DNA of 64,000 bases from Ascarosepion bandense (GCA_037127315.1 JBBBDQ010001616.1:1513001-1577000), one strand, 5' to 3'. Positions 30,901-41,547 are shown, counted from the first letter of the stretch. Notes: generated by a model not told the origin, from the sequence alone. Translations and numbers: made by a program.

Positions 30901-32588
30901 CTACCACCAACATCCATTAATTGACTGGTCGCTGGTAACAACTGTGAATATTCTTGGTTTTATTGGTTAACCGATACCAGAACTGCGATTTCTACCACCA
31001 ACATCTATTAATTGATTGGTCATGGTAACAAATGTGGATAATCTTGGTTTTTATTGGCTAACAGATACCAGAGCTGCGATTTCCACCACCAACATCCATT
31101 AATTGACTGGTCATATTATTAACAACTGTAAATATTCTTGGTTTTTATTGGTTAACCGATACCAGAACTGCGATTTCTACCACCAACATCTATTAATTGA
31201 TTGGTCATAGTAACAAATGTGGATAATCTTGGTTTTTATTGGCTAACAGATACCAGAGCTGCGATTTCCACCACCAACATCCATTAATTGACTGGTCATA
31301 GTAACAACTGTGAATATTCTTGGTTTTTATTGGTTAACCGATACCAGAACTGCGATTTCTACCACCAACATCTATTAATTGATTGGTCATAGTAACAAAT
31401 GTGGATAATCTTGGTTTTTATTGGCTAACAGATACCAGAGCTGCGATTTCCACCACCAACATCCATTAATTGACTGGTCATAGTAACAACTGTGAATATT
31501 CTTGGTTTTTATTGGTTAACCGATACCAGAACTGCGATTTCTACCACCAACATCTATTAATTGATTGGTCATAGTAACAAATGTGGATAATCTTGGTTTT
31601 TATTGGCTAACAGATACCAGAGCTGCGATTTCCACCACCAACATCCATTAATTGACTGGTCATAGTAACAACTGTGAATATTCTTGGTTTTTATTGGTTA
31701 ACCGATACCAGAACTGCGATTTCTACCACCAACATCTATTAATTGATTGGTCATAGTAACAAATGTGGATAATCTTGGTTTTTATTGGCTAACAGATACC
31801 AGAGCTGCGATTTCCACCACCAACATCCATTAATTGACTGGTCATAGTAACAACTGTGAATATTCTTGGTTTTTATTGGTTAACCGATACCAGAACTGCG
31901 ATTTCCACCACCAACATCTATTAATTGATTGGTCATAGTAACAACTGTGGATAATCTTGGTTTTTATTAGGTTAAGCGATACCAGCGGTGCGATTTCCAC
32001 AACCAACATCCATTAATTGACTGGTTATACTAACAACTGTGGATAATCTTGGTTTTTATTGGTTAACCGATACCAGAGGTGCGATTTCCACCACCAACAT
32101 CCATTAATTGACTGGTTATAGTAACAACTGTGCATAATCTTGGTTTTTATTGGTTAACCGATACCAGAGGTGCGATTTCCACCACCAACATCTATTAATT
32201 GACTGGTCATGTTAACAACTGTGGATAATCTTCGTTTTTATTGGTTAAGCGATACCAGAGGTGCGATTTCCACAACCAACATCCATTAATTGACTGGTTA
32301 TAGTATACAACTGTGCATAATCTTGGTTTTTATTGGTTAACCGATACCAGAGGTGCGATTTCCACAACCAACATCCATTAATTGACTGCTTATAGTAACA
32401 ACTGTGGATAATCTTGGTTTTTATTGGTTAACCGATGCCAGAACTGCGATATCCACAACCAACATCCATTAATTGACTGGTTATAGTAACAGCTGTGGAT
32501 AATCTTGGTTTTTATTGTTTAACCGATCCCAGAGGTGCGATTTCCACCACCAACATCCATTAATTGACTGGTTATAGTAACAACTGTG
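24939..32588 (+). repeat. 91-bp satellite array, about 84 monomers
   Basis: The monomer starts AATCTTGGTTTTTATTGG, followed by TTAACCGATACCAGAGGTGC, GATTTCCACCACCAACATCC and ATTAATTGACTGGTTATAGT. Exact 91-bp steps are seen at 24,939, 25,030 and 25,121; units with TTAGGTTAAG are 92 bp. Variation is concentrated at a few positions (GTGCG/CTGCG, CCACC/CAACC/CAACG, CTGTGG/CGGTGG/CTGTGC). The unit length is not a multiple of 3, so it is not coding. Confidence 0.98.
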
Positions 32589-32642
32589 TTCTTTTTTAAT
32601 TTCTATGTAAAATGATTCCTAACAGAATAAAATGTTTCACTG

Positions 32643-32644
<2 letters not shown>

Positions 32645-32709
<65 letters not shown>
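32645..32709. repeat. (TC)n microsatellite
   Basis: About 32 TC units a few tens of bases beyond the satellite end, followed by a short TG-rich stretch. Confidence 0.95.
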
Positions 32710-32713
<4 letters not shown>

Positions 32714-34190
32714 GTTTGTGCGTGCGTGTGTGTGTGCGTGCGTGTGTTTCGTTAAAAACGACCGACAAGTAAAATTTTATTAATTTTTAATTAATTTTTT
32801 TTCAGTATTCTTACATGTTTTCTTTCTGCTGACGATAAGGAATGTGAAAATGTTCCATAATTTTCGACTTTCCAAGCGCTTTCAACCTTTTCACAGGCCA
32901 TTTCAAAAATAATGTAATGTTTAAATCGCGTGTTTATAGTTGGTGGTAACATTTTCAAAGTATTTCCTCCTTAAAAGGTTATGCTTTTTGTTTAATTAAA
33001 CTAGCATTCGAAAAATCAAAATTGTGTCCTATTCTGTTTCGATATATTATAAAAGAGTTGGAACATATGAACTGTATTTTGTAAATCCCGGTATTTAAAT
33101 TAGTGTTTTGTGTCTTTTTTTAATCTGACAATATCACTAATCGTCTTGGAGGTGGTGTTTACGATTCTAGTAATTTGGATAGCTAATTCTTTTGAGAGTT
33201 CATATGAAAAAGTGTTGGAAGGTAGCAATATGAAATTTGTGTGATTTTGGGTTTATTTGTTTTGTTTTGTTTTTTTGTGTTTGTTTTGTGGATTTTTGCA
33301 TGCTTTTTTGGCATTGAGGAAATGGTGTTGGTAGTAGAGAAGTTTAAATGTTGTTTTTTTTTCAATATATCTCGATTCTTTCGATAAATAGTTAAGGCTG
33401 CATATTCTGGAGGATCTAAGGTAAAAATCTATAATTAAATCAGATTTAATTCTTTGGTTGTAGTGGAAATAGAAATTAATAAGGTCGTTTTTGCTGGTAG
33501 GTTTACGGTAAATCTTAAATTCTATTACGTATTACGAAGACTTAAAGAAATCGTAAAGTATTGTTAGTTTCAAGTTCATATGTAAATTCGATGGTAGATT
33601 CTACCTTATTGAGTTTGCATACTAAGTTTAATAGGTTGGTGTCATGGGGTCAAATAATGGAACAATAATATATTACTCGTGGCACACATACTTAAACAGA
33701 TATAAGTTTTTCCTCTACATCTAAAATATTCATCCATTGTTTCATTACACGTGACACGTATATGACCAATAAAATTAAACCTCAATCAATATACTGCCTT
33801 TGTAGATTTTTAAAAGACTTTTTAAAAATTTATTTTTTTTTTAAATCATTCGTTTTTGAAACGTCTCTAAAAGAGTTTGTTAAAATGAAACATGTTCGAT
33901 TAAAGAGACTTTTTTTCTTATCTGTTCTTTCTTCATTCTATTCATATTAGATTTCGATCCATATATTCGACTCATACTCTAGCATCTACGCATCGTCCAT
34001 TCAGTTATGAATTAGAACACTCTCAGCTATTGGCGTGTGTATACATGATATATCACACGCTAAAAGTCTGCCTTCTTCTACCGAGCGCCCATAGATCAGA
34101 GATAGAATCGCTGCTTGACGCTAATTCGGTTAGGTTTCAATCCTGAGTAAAAAGCAATCGGATGTCTCACACACTTATTCTCACGCAAAA
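32710..34190. other. AT-rich DNA without recognised genes
   Basis: T-rich and A-rich sequence; short frames at 33,183-33,365 and 33,762-33,950 are low complexity (Lys/Asn or Phe rich). No element termini recognised. Confidence 0.45.
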
Positions 34191-34224
34191 TTTATCAATA
34201 TACGGAAAATAATTTTTCATCTCT

Positions 34225-34400
34225 CTTCACACTACCTGATGAGACACTGTCCTTTCAATGTCGAAACAAAATGTACACTTTGTGGTTGATGATAATTTGT
34301 ACATGTTCTAAACCATAATTTATAATAAATATTCAGAGCTCTAATTTTATATTGAGCACTGTTTTTAATTAATGATTTGAACGTTGTTAATATTTACTTA
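34225..34400 (+). ncRNA. Hammerhead ribozyme-like motif with its 3' repeat body
   Basis: Core CTGATGA (34,236-34,242). Helix II pairs GACACTG with CAATGTC (one C-A mismatch), then GAAAC (34,263-34,267). The 5-bp helix III pairs 34,266-34,270 with 34,279-34,283. Helix I has partial pairing (C34,235-G34,285, A-T, C-G). The cleavage position is G34,284 where A, C or U is required, so this copy should not cleave. The downstream body (TTGTACATGTTCTAAA, ATAATAAATATTCAGAGCTC, TATTGAGCACTG) is shared with copies at 0.5, 0.9 and 45.0 kb. Confidence 0.65.
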
Positions 34401-34404
34401 TTCA

Positions 34405-34408
<4 letters not shown>

Positions 34409-34443
<35 letters not shown>
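34409..34443. repeat. (TA)n microsatellite
   Basis: About 17 TA units downstream of the hammerhead-associated repeat. Confidence 0.95.
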
Positions 34444-34448
<5 letters not shown>

Positions 34449-35295
34449 CCATGTTATTTGTATATATTTTATAGATATTATATAATATGTATTATATATA
34501 TTTTATGCTTAATGAGTATGTTTATCGATGACAAAACAGAGAATTGGTGGGATATTAAGGAGACAATGATTGATAAAATCAAATGCCTTGCTTGGGGCCA
34601 CAAGATTATAAAAAATAGCTACAAATGATAGGAAGTAGTAGAGAGTCATTCTCGACTCGTCCTGAAAGGACACAGCAGTTTGAAGAAGAACTACAGTAAA
34701 ATTGCCGGATAGGTCGAGCACTGAAACCAGGTAACAATTTCGCCGGACAGATAAGCACGACCTTCTAACTGAAAAACAGCGCTATGCCATTTCTCGTATT
34801 AATTGATCTTGTATCAAGCTTAGCAGAGCTGTGTGATCAACACGTCAAAGATAAAACATAGAAAGACATTTGCCCGCAAATAACTCAAAAACAAAACAAA
34901 CAAAACTCGAGGAATGATGGCGATATCTCCTTTTCATTTTTATTTTTTTACTATGTTTGGCAGGACTAATTAACAATTTGGGAGGCCTGATAAGATTCTA
35001 GCGATAAGATTAAAGAAGGGTTTATATTATTTTTTTTTCTTTACTTATCATGCGACAAGTTCTTAGTTCTTCTGTCGTCACCAACAGATGGCGCGTCTCT
35101 CTAGCTTATCAATTAGTCGGTAGGTATACAACAGGAGGGAGAAAAATGGCATCTGAAATTCAGATAAACAGAACGGCTCGGAAAGTGCTCGGGGCAAATT
35201 GTCTTTTAAAATGAGTTATCTCCCTTGACAATATCTTTATGGTTGTTTGAATTTAATTTCGTTCGCACACATACACAGATGCTAATACTAATGCA

Positions 35296-35296
<1 letters not shown>
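34444..35296. other. No gene; short LINE-tail traces
   Basis: At 34,581-34,605 AATGCCTTGCTTGGGGCCAC resembles the CR1-like LINE tail, and CGTCCTGAAAGGACAC at 34,657 resembles the RTE-like LINE end. The rest is unrecognised. Confidence 0.4.

Positions 35297-35372
<76 letters not shown>
35297..35372. repeat. (TA)n(TG)n(TA)n compound microsatellite
   Basis: TA, then TG (35,319-35,343), then TA. It can fold back through its TA arms. Confidence 0.95.
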
Positions 35373-35376
<4 letters not shown>

Positions 35377-35739
35377 GATTTTGAAATACATGCTTTGTTA
35401 TGTTTTTGCAAGTGAACTGACACCATCGGAAAATATAACAAGATAGATTTATATTCAAATCGTCTTATATATCTTCATTCATACATTTACAAAGGGGTAT
35501 ACAAATATATATAAATCCAGATAAAGAAGACCCAAGATTTTACGATTTTCAGTTCCCTGGCATATTTTTTTTTTTTTTTTTGAGTTCCCTGGCATTTAAT
35601 TATTATTTTTTATAAACAGTGGCCAATACAATAAATATAATCATATAATGAATTAAAAGTACATTGCGACACGGAAACTTCTATGTTTCGAGATAGAATC
35701 TCGTCATGAGGCAATGTTGGATGTTGGTTGTGGTTTTAA

Positions 35740-35743
<4 letters not shown>

Positions 35744-35792
<49 letters not shown>
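35744..35792. repeat. (TA)n microsatellite
   Basis: About 24 TA units at the edge of the Penelope-like remnant. Confidence 0.95.
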
Positions 35793-35796
<4 letters not shown>

Positions 35797-35799
35797 GCA

Positions 35800-36234
35800 G
35801 GTTTCATTGAATAATATAGAAAAGTTTTGTCTATTAATTTTGTGTAGGATCCGTTCATACCGTCTGATATACTTGATGGTGATGTCGTTGAAAGACAACA
35901 AAAAATCACAGTATTTGTTGAATTTTTTATCGGGTCTAAGCTTTCGGCTCACATAAGCCATTATCAAAGAGTAAATATTAACACACAGTAAACATAGAAC
36001 ATTTCAGCTATTAACAATAAAGATAATTGAATTGAAAATATAAGTCCATCCCTACCGTGGCGGATGGCCGAAGACAGTGACAAAATAGTGGTGTTGTGGT
36101 CTCTGGTCTGATTACAGAAATTTGAGTACGTTATTGGAAATATCGAAATTGATTGTATTCAAACCAGGTTTAAATTGTTTAATGTAGAGTGCTTCGAGGA
36201 TTTTTAGTTTCTGCTTATTATTTTCTTGTTTGAG

Positions 36235-36240
<6 letters not shown>
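35800..36240 (-). pseudogene. Penelope-like element remnant: end of GIY-YIG endonuclease and 3' region
   Basis: Minus strand from 36,240: LKQENNKQKLKILEALYIKQ and FKPGLNTINFDISNNVLKFL then a stop near 36,118. The ILEALYIKQFKPGLN block is the C-terminal part of a GIY-YIG nuclease domain, with the Glu of LEALY at the catalytic position. Downstream (35,942-35,967) stands a hammerhead-like motif: TTGATAA, an extra T, GGCT, loop, AGCC, GAAAG. Two canonical core bases are changed. This gene-end plus ribozyme order fits Penelope-like elements. The rest of the element is missing. Confidence 0.65.

Positions 36241-36268
<28 letters not shown>
36237..36268. repeat. (TA)n microsatellite
   Basis: About 16 TA units separating the Penelope remnant from the next transposon terminus. 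Confidence 0.95.
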
Positions 36269-36271
<3 letters not shown>

Positions 36272-36281
36272 TAAAGGTTAT

Positions 36282-36680
36282 TTTTAGTGGATACCAGTAT
36301 CTGAGTAGACGTTCCGTTTATTTATTAAAAAGAATACTTTATTTCGTTAACCCTCTTGGGCCATTCGTATCATATGTGATACAGTATGAAAACAAGCGTT
36401 GAAAGAAATATTTTCCTGAAAAATTTTTTAAGAAAAATATTTTATAAAATTCAAATGAAAGCAGTACTGACTGCTCAGTCAATGAATACCAAATGTTTCC
36501 TTATAGGGAAATACCAAATGTTTCCTTATAGGGAAATACTGTATCAAATATGATACGAATGGCCCGAGAGGGTTAAGCAGTTTGAATATTCGACATTTCT
36601 TGATTATTCAGGCGGTGTAAAAAAAATACACTGTATAACAAATAAACAAAGCGTCTACTAAAATACGGGTAACCACTAAA
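36282..36680. mobile_element. Possible older DNA transposon bounded by diverged terminal inverted repeats
   Basis: TTTTTAGTGGATACCAGTAT, CTGAGTAGACG, TTTATT at 36,282-36,325 is inverted as AATAAACAAAGCGTCTACTA, AAATACGGGTAACCACTAAA at about 36,640-36,680. Identity is roughly 80 percent by eye. The piggyBac-type MITE lies inside it. The right terminus is also the left arm edge of the palindrome at 36,656. Confidence 0.45.
36351..36572. mobile_element. piggyBac-type MITE (222 bp, TTAA target)
   Basis: Flanked by TTAA on both sides (36,347-36,350 and 36,573-36,576). The terminal inverted repeats start CCCTCTTGGGCCATTCGTAT and end with its near-complement ATACGAATGGCCCGAGAGGG; they extend through ATCATATGTGATACAGTAT. 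Inside, the block ATACCAAATGTTTCCTTATA is tandemly duplicated with a 25-bp period. No transposase. Confidence 0.85.
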
Positions 36681-36824
36681 AAAAAAGAAGTGATGAATTT
36701 TATTTATATATGATAAAACATAGTTTTAAAACATGCTATATTGATGGTTTAAAGCATTCAATATTAGCGATAGGCCATATGTAAAATTAAAATTGTCAAT
36801 TAAATTCACCCCTTAGAGGTTACA

Positions 36825-36863
<39 letters not shown>

Positions 36864-36924
36864 TATCGAGGCAGCAAGTAATTTTCTAAACATATTCTAA
36901 ACATAATTACTTGCTGCCTCGATA

Positions 36925-36959
<35 letters not shown>

Positions 36960-37130
36960 TGTAACTTCTAAGGGGTGAATTTAATTGACAATTTTAATTT
37001 TACATAAGGCCTATCGCTAATATTGAATGCTTTAAACCATCAATATAGCATGTTTTAAAACTATGTTTTATCATATATAAATAAAACTCATCACTTCTTT
37101 TTTTTTTTAGTGGTTACCCATATTTTAGTA
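36656..37130. repeat. 475-bp near-perfect palindrome (fold-back element)
   Basis: Arms of about 225 bp: TACTAAAATACGGGTAACCA at the left end is inverted as TGGTTACCCATATTTTAGTA at the right end. GCATTCAATATTAGCGATAG, AATTGACAATTTTAATTTTA and GTATATCGAGGCAGCAAGTA also have their inverted partners. Each arm holds a TA tract. The 21-bp centre (36,884-36,904) repeats TTCTAAACATA. Confidence 0.9.
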
Positions 37131-37181
37131 TATATATATTATAAGACAAAGAAAAATAGAAAACTCATTTCAGTCTAACAT

Positions 37182-37208
37182 GTTTCACTTTTATTAAAGC
37201 TTCTTCAG
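37182..37208 (-). ncRNA. Hammerhead-like core (degenerate)
   Basis: Minus strand: CTGAAGA, extra A, GCTTT, loop AATA, AAAGT (one G-U pair), GAAAC. Same arrangement with one extra base as at 7.55, 19.7 and 35.9 kb. Confidence 0.35.
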
Positions 37209-37657
37209 AGACCGAGCGACAAATGAAAAAAACAAAGTGACTGTATGTTGGTAAGTTGTAATTTACTGTTTGTTCTTATTGCTCAGATATGCGTTTCAGT
37301 GGCTTTATTGCCTTACTTGAAATAAATAAAAGAATTACAGATAATCTAAACTTTTTTAATTAAATTTAAATTAGTTAAATATTCGAATTTTATTAACACT
37401 GATGCACAACTGACTCATTATTCTATTATTGAACTTTCATCACGCTTAAAACTCCTTCCTCCAAAGAAACCAATTTCCCTTCCAGTTTCAAGTTGAAAAG
37501 CAAATCGGTAACGAGGATTTTTCACAAAAAACTTGACTGAAATTCTCACGCATACGGAGTTATGATAGCTTCTTTGTTTCGTCATTGTTGCGACATTATA
37601 ACGAACGAGATCTATGCATCTGTCTAAGACCAACAAAAATTCTTATTATTATTATTA

Positions 37658-39862
37658 TTATTATATGTGCCCTGTCCCTTTAGGACGTAGGCGATCATGG
37701 CTTTCCACATCTCCCTATCCCTGGTGACTCTTAGCAAGCCTTCTCTTGTTGAACCATGCAACCCTCATTCCATCATCCACCTGATCAGGTCCTTCAAATA
37801 TGTTATCCTTTGCTTTCCGCTGTCTCTTTTTCCCTCTATCTGACCTGTTAGTATCAAGTTCTCCAAGCCCTCCTCCCTCACTGCATGTTCCAGAAATTTC
37901 AGCTGTCTCTTCCTGAGGCTCAGTATTAATTTCTTTTCGTTTCCATCGTTTCCAAAACCTCATCATTGCTCACCTGCTCGATCCATGATATCCTCATCAT
38001 CCTTCTGTAGAACCACATTTCAATTACTTCAAGTTTTTCCTTCATCTTTAATAATATTGTCCAGCATTCACTGCCATATTGAAAAAACTGACAACATATA
38101 GTAATCCAGTACTCTCTTCTTTGTTTTTAGCGAAATTGTCATGCTTCTTAATACTTTACTCAACTTCTGGAATGCTTCCTTCGCCATGCCAATTCGCCTT
38201 CTGATCTCGGTGTCGCACTTTCCGTCTTCTGCTATAACGCTTCCCAGGTATTTAAATGTTTGTACCTGCTTGATTCTGGTGTCCCCGACCTGTATTTGGC
38301 ATATTGGGCTGCCCTTTTTGCTGATGACCATGCTGATGAGCTTGCAGTTTATTTGTAGTCCTTTCTTGTCACTCTCTTCATCTACCTTCTGTAGGAGGTC
38401 TTGCAGTTTCCTTTCCGTGTCTGCTATCAGCAGTGTACCATCTGTGTACCTTAGGTTGTTTAAATTGTGGCCTCCGATGACAAATCCAGAGATAACTTCT
38501 AGGGTCCTCAAAATATTATCGCTGTACAAGTTGAACAGATCCGGTGAAAAGACACATCTTTGTCTTACGCCCCTTTCTATCTTTTTATACCTGCTGAATT
38601 CGTAACCTGTCCCTATACAAGCGGTTTGCTGCCAGTAAAGATTCTTGATTACTCTTAAGTCTTTCCCAAATATGTCAAGGCTGCCGAGCATCTCCATCAA
38701 TTCTTTGTGTATTTTGTCAAACGCCTTCGTATAATCTATAAAGTTATAAGTCCTTCTTCATTTGTATTGCCCTTTCAGAGAGCATCCTAATCATAAATAT
38801 GGCGTTCCTTGTTCCAGTGTCTTTGACGAAACCGCATTGTTCTTGTCCTATCTCTGGCCTGATTCTACTTCTCGCTCTACTCGGTGAAATTTCATCGGGT
38901 ATTTCTGATTCGGATTGCTCACCTGCTCGATCCATGATATCCTCATCATCCTTCTGTAGAACCACATTTCAATTACTTCAAGTTTTTCCTTCATCTTTAA
39001 TAATATTGTCCAGCATTCACTGCCATATTGAAAAAACTGACAACATATAGTAATCCAGTACTCTCTTCTTTGTTTTTAGCGAAATTGTCATGCTTCTTAA
39101 TACTTTACTCAACTTCTGGAATGCTTCCTTCGCCATGCCAATTCGCCTTCTGATCTCGGTGTCGCACTTTCCGTCTTCTGCTATAACGCTTCCCAGGTAT
39201 TTAAATGTTTGTACCTGCTTGATTCTGGTGTCCCCGACCTGTATTTGGCATATTGGGCTGCCCTTTTTGCTGATGACCATGCTGATGAGCTTGCAGTTTA
39301 TTTGTAGTCCTTTCTTGTCACTCTCTTCATCTACCTTCTGTAGGAGGTCTTGCAGTTTCCTTTCCGTGTCTGCTATCAGCAGTGTACCATCTGTGTACCT
39401 TAGGTTGTTTAAATTGTGGCCTCCGATGACAAATCCAGAGATAACTTCTAGGGTCCTCAAAATATTATCGCTGTACAAGTTGAACAGATCCGGTGAAAAG
39501 ACACATCTTTGTCTTACGCCCCTTTCTATCTTTTTATACCTGCTGAATTCGTAACCTGTCCCTATACAAGCGGTTTGCTGCCAGTAAAGATTCTTGATTA
39601 CTCTTAAGTCTTTCCCAAATATGTCAAGGCTGCCGAGCATCTCCATCAATTCTTTGTGTATTTTGTCAAACGCCTTCGTATAATCTATAAAGTTATAAGT
39701 CCTTCTTCATTTGTATTGCCCTTTCAGAGAGCATCCTAATCATAAATATGGCGTTCCTTGTTCCAGTGTCTTTGACGAAACCGCATTGTTCTTGTCCTAT
39801 CTCTGGCCTGATTCTACTTCTCGCTCTACTCGGTGAAATTTCATCGGGTATTTCTGATTCGG
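37658..39862 (-). pseudogene. RTE-like LINE with internally duplicated reverse transcriptase segment
   Basis: On the minus strand the sense order is copy 2 (39,862-38,914), copy 1 (38,913-37,965), then the unique 3' end (37,964-37,658; EEGLGELDTNRSDRGKKRQR-like and the GGACAGGGCACAT end). Each copy encodes RSRIRPEIGQEQCGFVKDTG, ELMEMLGSLDIFGKDLRVIK, RQRCVFSPDLFNLYSD and FKYLGSVIAEDGKCDTEIRR. The catalytic box reads YTDGT where active relatives have YADDT, so the RT is inactive. Frameshift near 38,745 separates the KDTGTRNAIF part from the RT core. The 5' part, including the endonuclease, is missing. Confidence 0.85.
37965..39862 (-). repeat. 949-bp tandem direct duplication, two apparently identical units
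   Basis: Units 37,965-38,913 and 38,914-39,862. The 210-aa frames at 38,068-38,700 and 39,017-39,649 are identical, as are the antisense frames, and the DNA lines compared show no difference. Junction: left flank ends CATC before ATTGCT, the unit ends GATTCGG. Confidence 0.9.
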
Positions 39863-39954
39863 AATGAATAAATGAATAATTAAATAATCGACTCTCACAT
39901 CGATTTTCTACGTATTATTCTCAGTATTTAGAACCGAAGATCCAAACTATCCAC

Positions 39955-40585
39955 ACAAATCAACCATTTGTCCATGCATGGAGTACTACTGTCATGTATG
40001 GTCAGGCACACCCGCTGTTCATCTCAGTGTTCTCGACAGGCTCCAAAGGAGAATCAGTAATGTGATAGATACCGACTTGGTAGCTCGACTCCAGCCGCTT
40101 TCACACCGACGAGATGTGGCTTCCCTTTATCTGTTCTATAAATATTTTCATGGCTTCTGCTCCAACGAACTTAAGTCATTGGTGCCTCTGCCACAGGTGT
40201 TTACTCGTGCAACCAGACTGGCAAATGGGTCCCACCTACTTACAGTTAGATCAACCAAATGCAGACGACAATTCTAGTCCATCAGCTTCTTCTCTTGTAT
40301 TTCCCGCCTGTGGAACTCGTCTCCATGGTCTTGCTTTCCTGACGGCTATAACCTCCAGAAATTTAAATGCAATGTCAATACCCATCTCTTAACCACTTGA
40401 CTCTAGTTCTTTCTACACCACCCTGTATATCTTTTCCTTTCTCTCCACCTTCGCAACTGTCATCACACCTGTATTCTCATCCCTAACTGGTTCATCTTTC
40501 TCTTTACTCTCCTCCTATCTAACTTTTTTTTACTCGTATGTAGCCCCCTGCACATCAGTGGCATTACCGCCATCCTCGGGGTGAT
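39955..40585 (+). pseudogene. CR1/Jockey-like LINE, RT C-terminus and 3' UTR
   Basis: MEYYCHVWSGTPAVHLSVLD, RLQRRISNVIDTDLVARLQP, SHRRDVASLYLFYKYFHGFC and SLVPLPQVFTRATRLANGSH, then a frameshift near 40,275 and FPACGTRLHGLAFLTAIT. It ends with CATCAGTGGCATTACCGCCA and TCCTCGGGGTGATACGA. Very close to the 10.5-kb copy; both start near the same residue, which indicates similar 5' truncation. Confidence 0.85.
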
Positions 40586-40675
40586 ACGAAAAAAGAAAGA
40601 CTTATATAAGTTGGTGTCCATATCTATCTATCTGTCTATCTCAGTTTATTCATATCCATCTATCTTTTTTTATAA
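40586..40675. repeat. Short TATC-rich stretch between opposed LINE tails
   Basis: TATCTATCTATCTGTCTATCTC at about 40,622, then TTTATTCATAT, the interruption type seen in the GATA and TATC arrays. Confidence 0.7.
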
Positions 40676-40993
40676 TCATTTCACCCCAAGCAAGGCGGTA
40701 CTGCCACTGATGAGGAGAGGGCTACATAAGAGGTGAGTGATGAGAAAAAGGAACAAGTTACAGGAAGTGTCAGAAAACAGGTAAGAAAACGATGAGGACA
40801 TTGATGCATGAGAGTAGAGTGGAAAGGAAAAGAACACGATACAAGGGTTTTCAGGGAAAGGGTGCGAGTCAAGGAGATAAGAGATGGCAATTGATATTGC
40901 ATTTAAATTCTTGGAGATTGTAACTGTCAGGAAAGCAAGTATACGGAAGGAAATTCCACAGGCGGGAAGTGCGAGCAAAGAAGCTGTAGAGTA
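40676..40993 (-). pseudogene. CR1/Jockey-like LINE, 3' end
   Basis: Minus strand: LPACGISFRILAFLTVTISK then the 3' UTR and the tail ending in the plus-strand CACCCCAAGCAAGGCGGTAC. It is tail-to-tail with the plus-strand copy ending at 40,585 and is cut at its 5' side by the SINE-A cluster. Confidence 0.8.
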
Positions 40994-40994
40994 T

Positions 40995-41547
40995 CGGTCA
41001 GTTAAGTGCCATACGTGATACACACTTTGGACAATCATGTCTCGAAAGAGAAATGACGGGCTGAGCAGAAGATTATCCCCCAGTAGGTTGCCATTGCTTT
41101 CTACGGTAGCCTGGTTGCCAGCCAAGTCTATAGAACCCAATATGTCCTGTTATTTGTTTCAGCTAGAGGGAAAAGAGATGTATTATATCATTAAGTAATA
41201 ATTAGTATGGTATCGGTTTATTATTTTATAACAATAGAAAATCGATCCCTCACTTTATGCCCAGTAGAAGTTTATATCATGTTTCCAACTATTATATTCA
41301 GTCAGTCAGTTAAGTACCATACGTGATACACGCTTGGGCGATCATGTCTCGAAAGAGACATGACGGACTGGGCAAAAGATTATCCCGCAGTAGGTTGCCA
41401 TTGATTTCTACGGTAAATTGGTTGCCAGCCAAAGCTATAGAACCCAATCTGTCCTGTTATTTGATTCATAGCTAGAGGGAGAAGAGATGAATTATATTAT
41501 TAGGTAGTAATTAATGGGGGATCAGTTTATTATTTTATAACAAGTGA
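40995..41547 (-). mobile_element. SINE-A, two bodies with hairpin linkers, no head
   Basis: Bodies begin CGGTCAGTTAAGTGCCATAC (40,995) and AGTCAGTTAAGTACCATACG (41,304). Hairpin linkers lie at 41,213-41,260 and, truncated, at 41,517-41,542. The tRNA-like head is absent; the cluster stops inside the second linker, where the next LINE copy begins. Confidence 0.8.

Noticed and set aside
24939..32588. CRISPR-like appearance of regularly spaced repeats
   Set aside because: Monomers are contiguous with no unique spacers; it is a satellite in eukaryotic DNA.
33183..33365. Lys/Asn-rich minus-strand frame ending YLPTLFHMNSQKN
   Set aside because: Briefly considered as Penelope or other RT linker, but no second motif supports it.
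38141..39554. Two identical 154-codon plus-strand frames
   Set aside because: Antisense shadows of the LINE reverse transcriptase.
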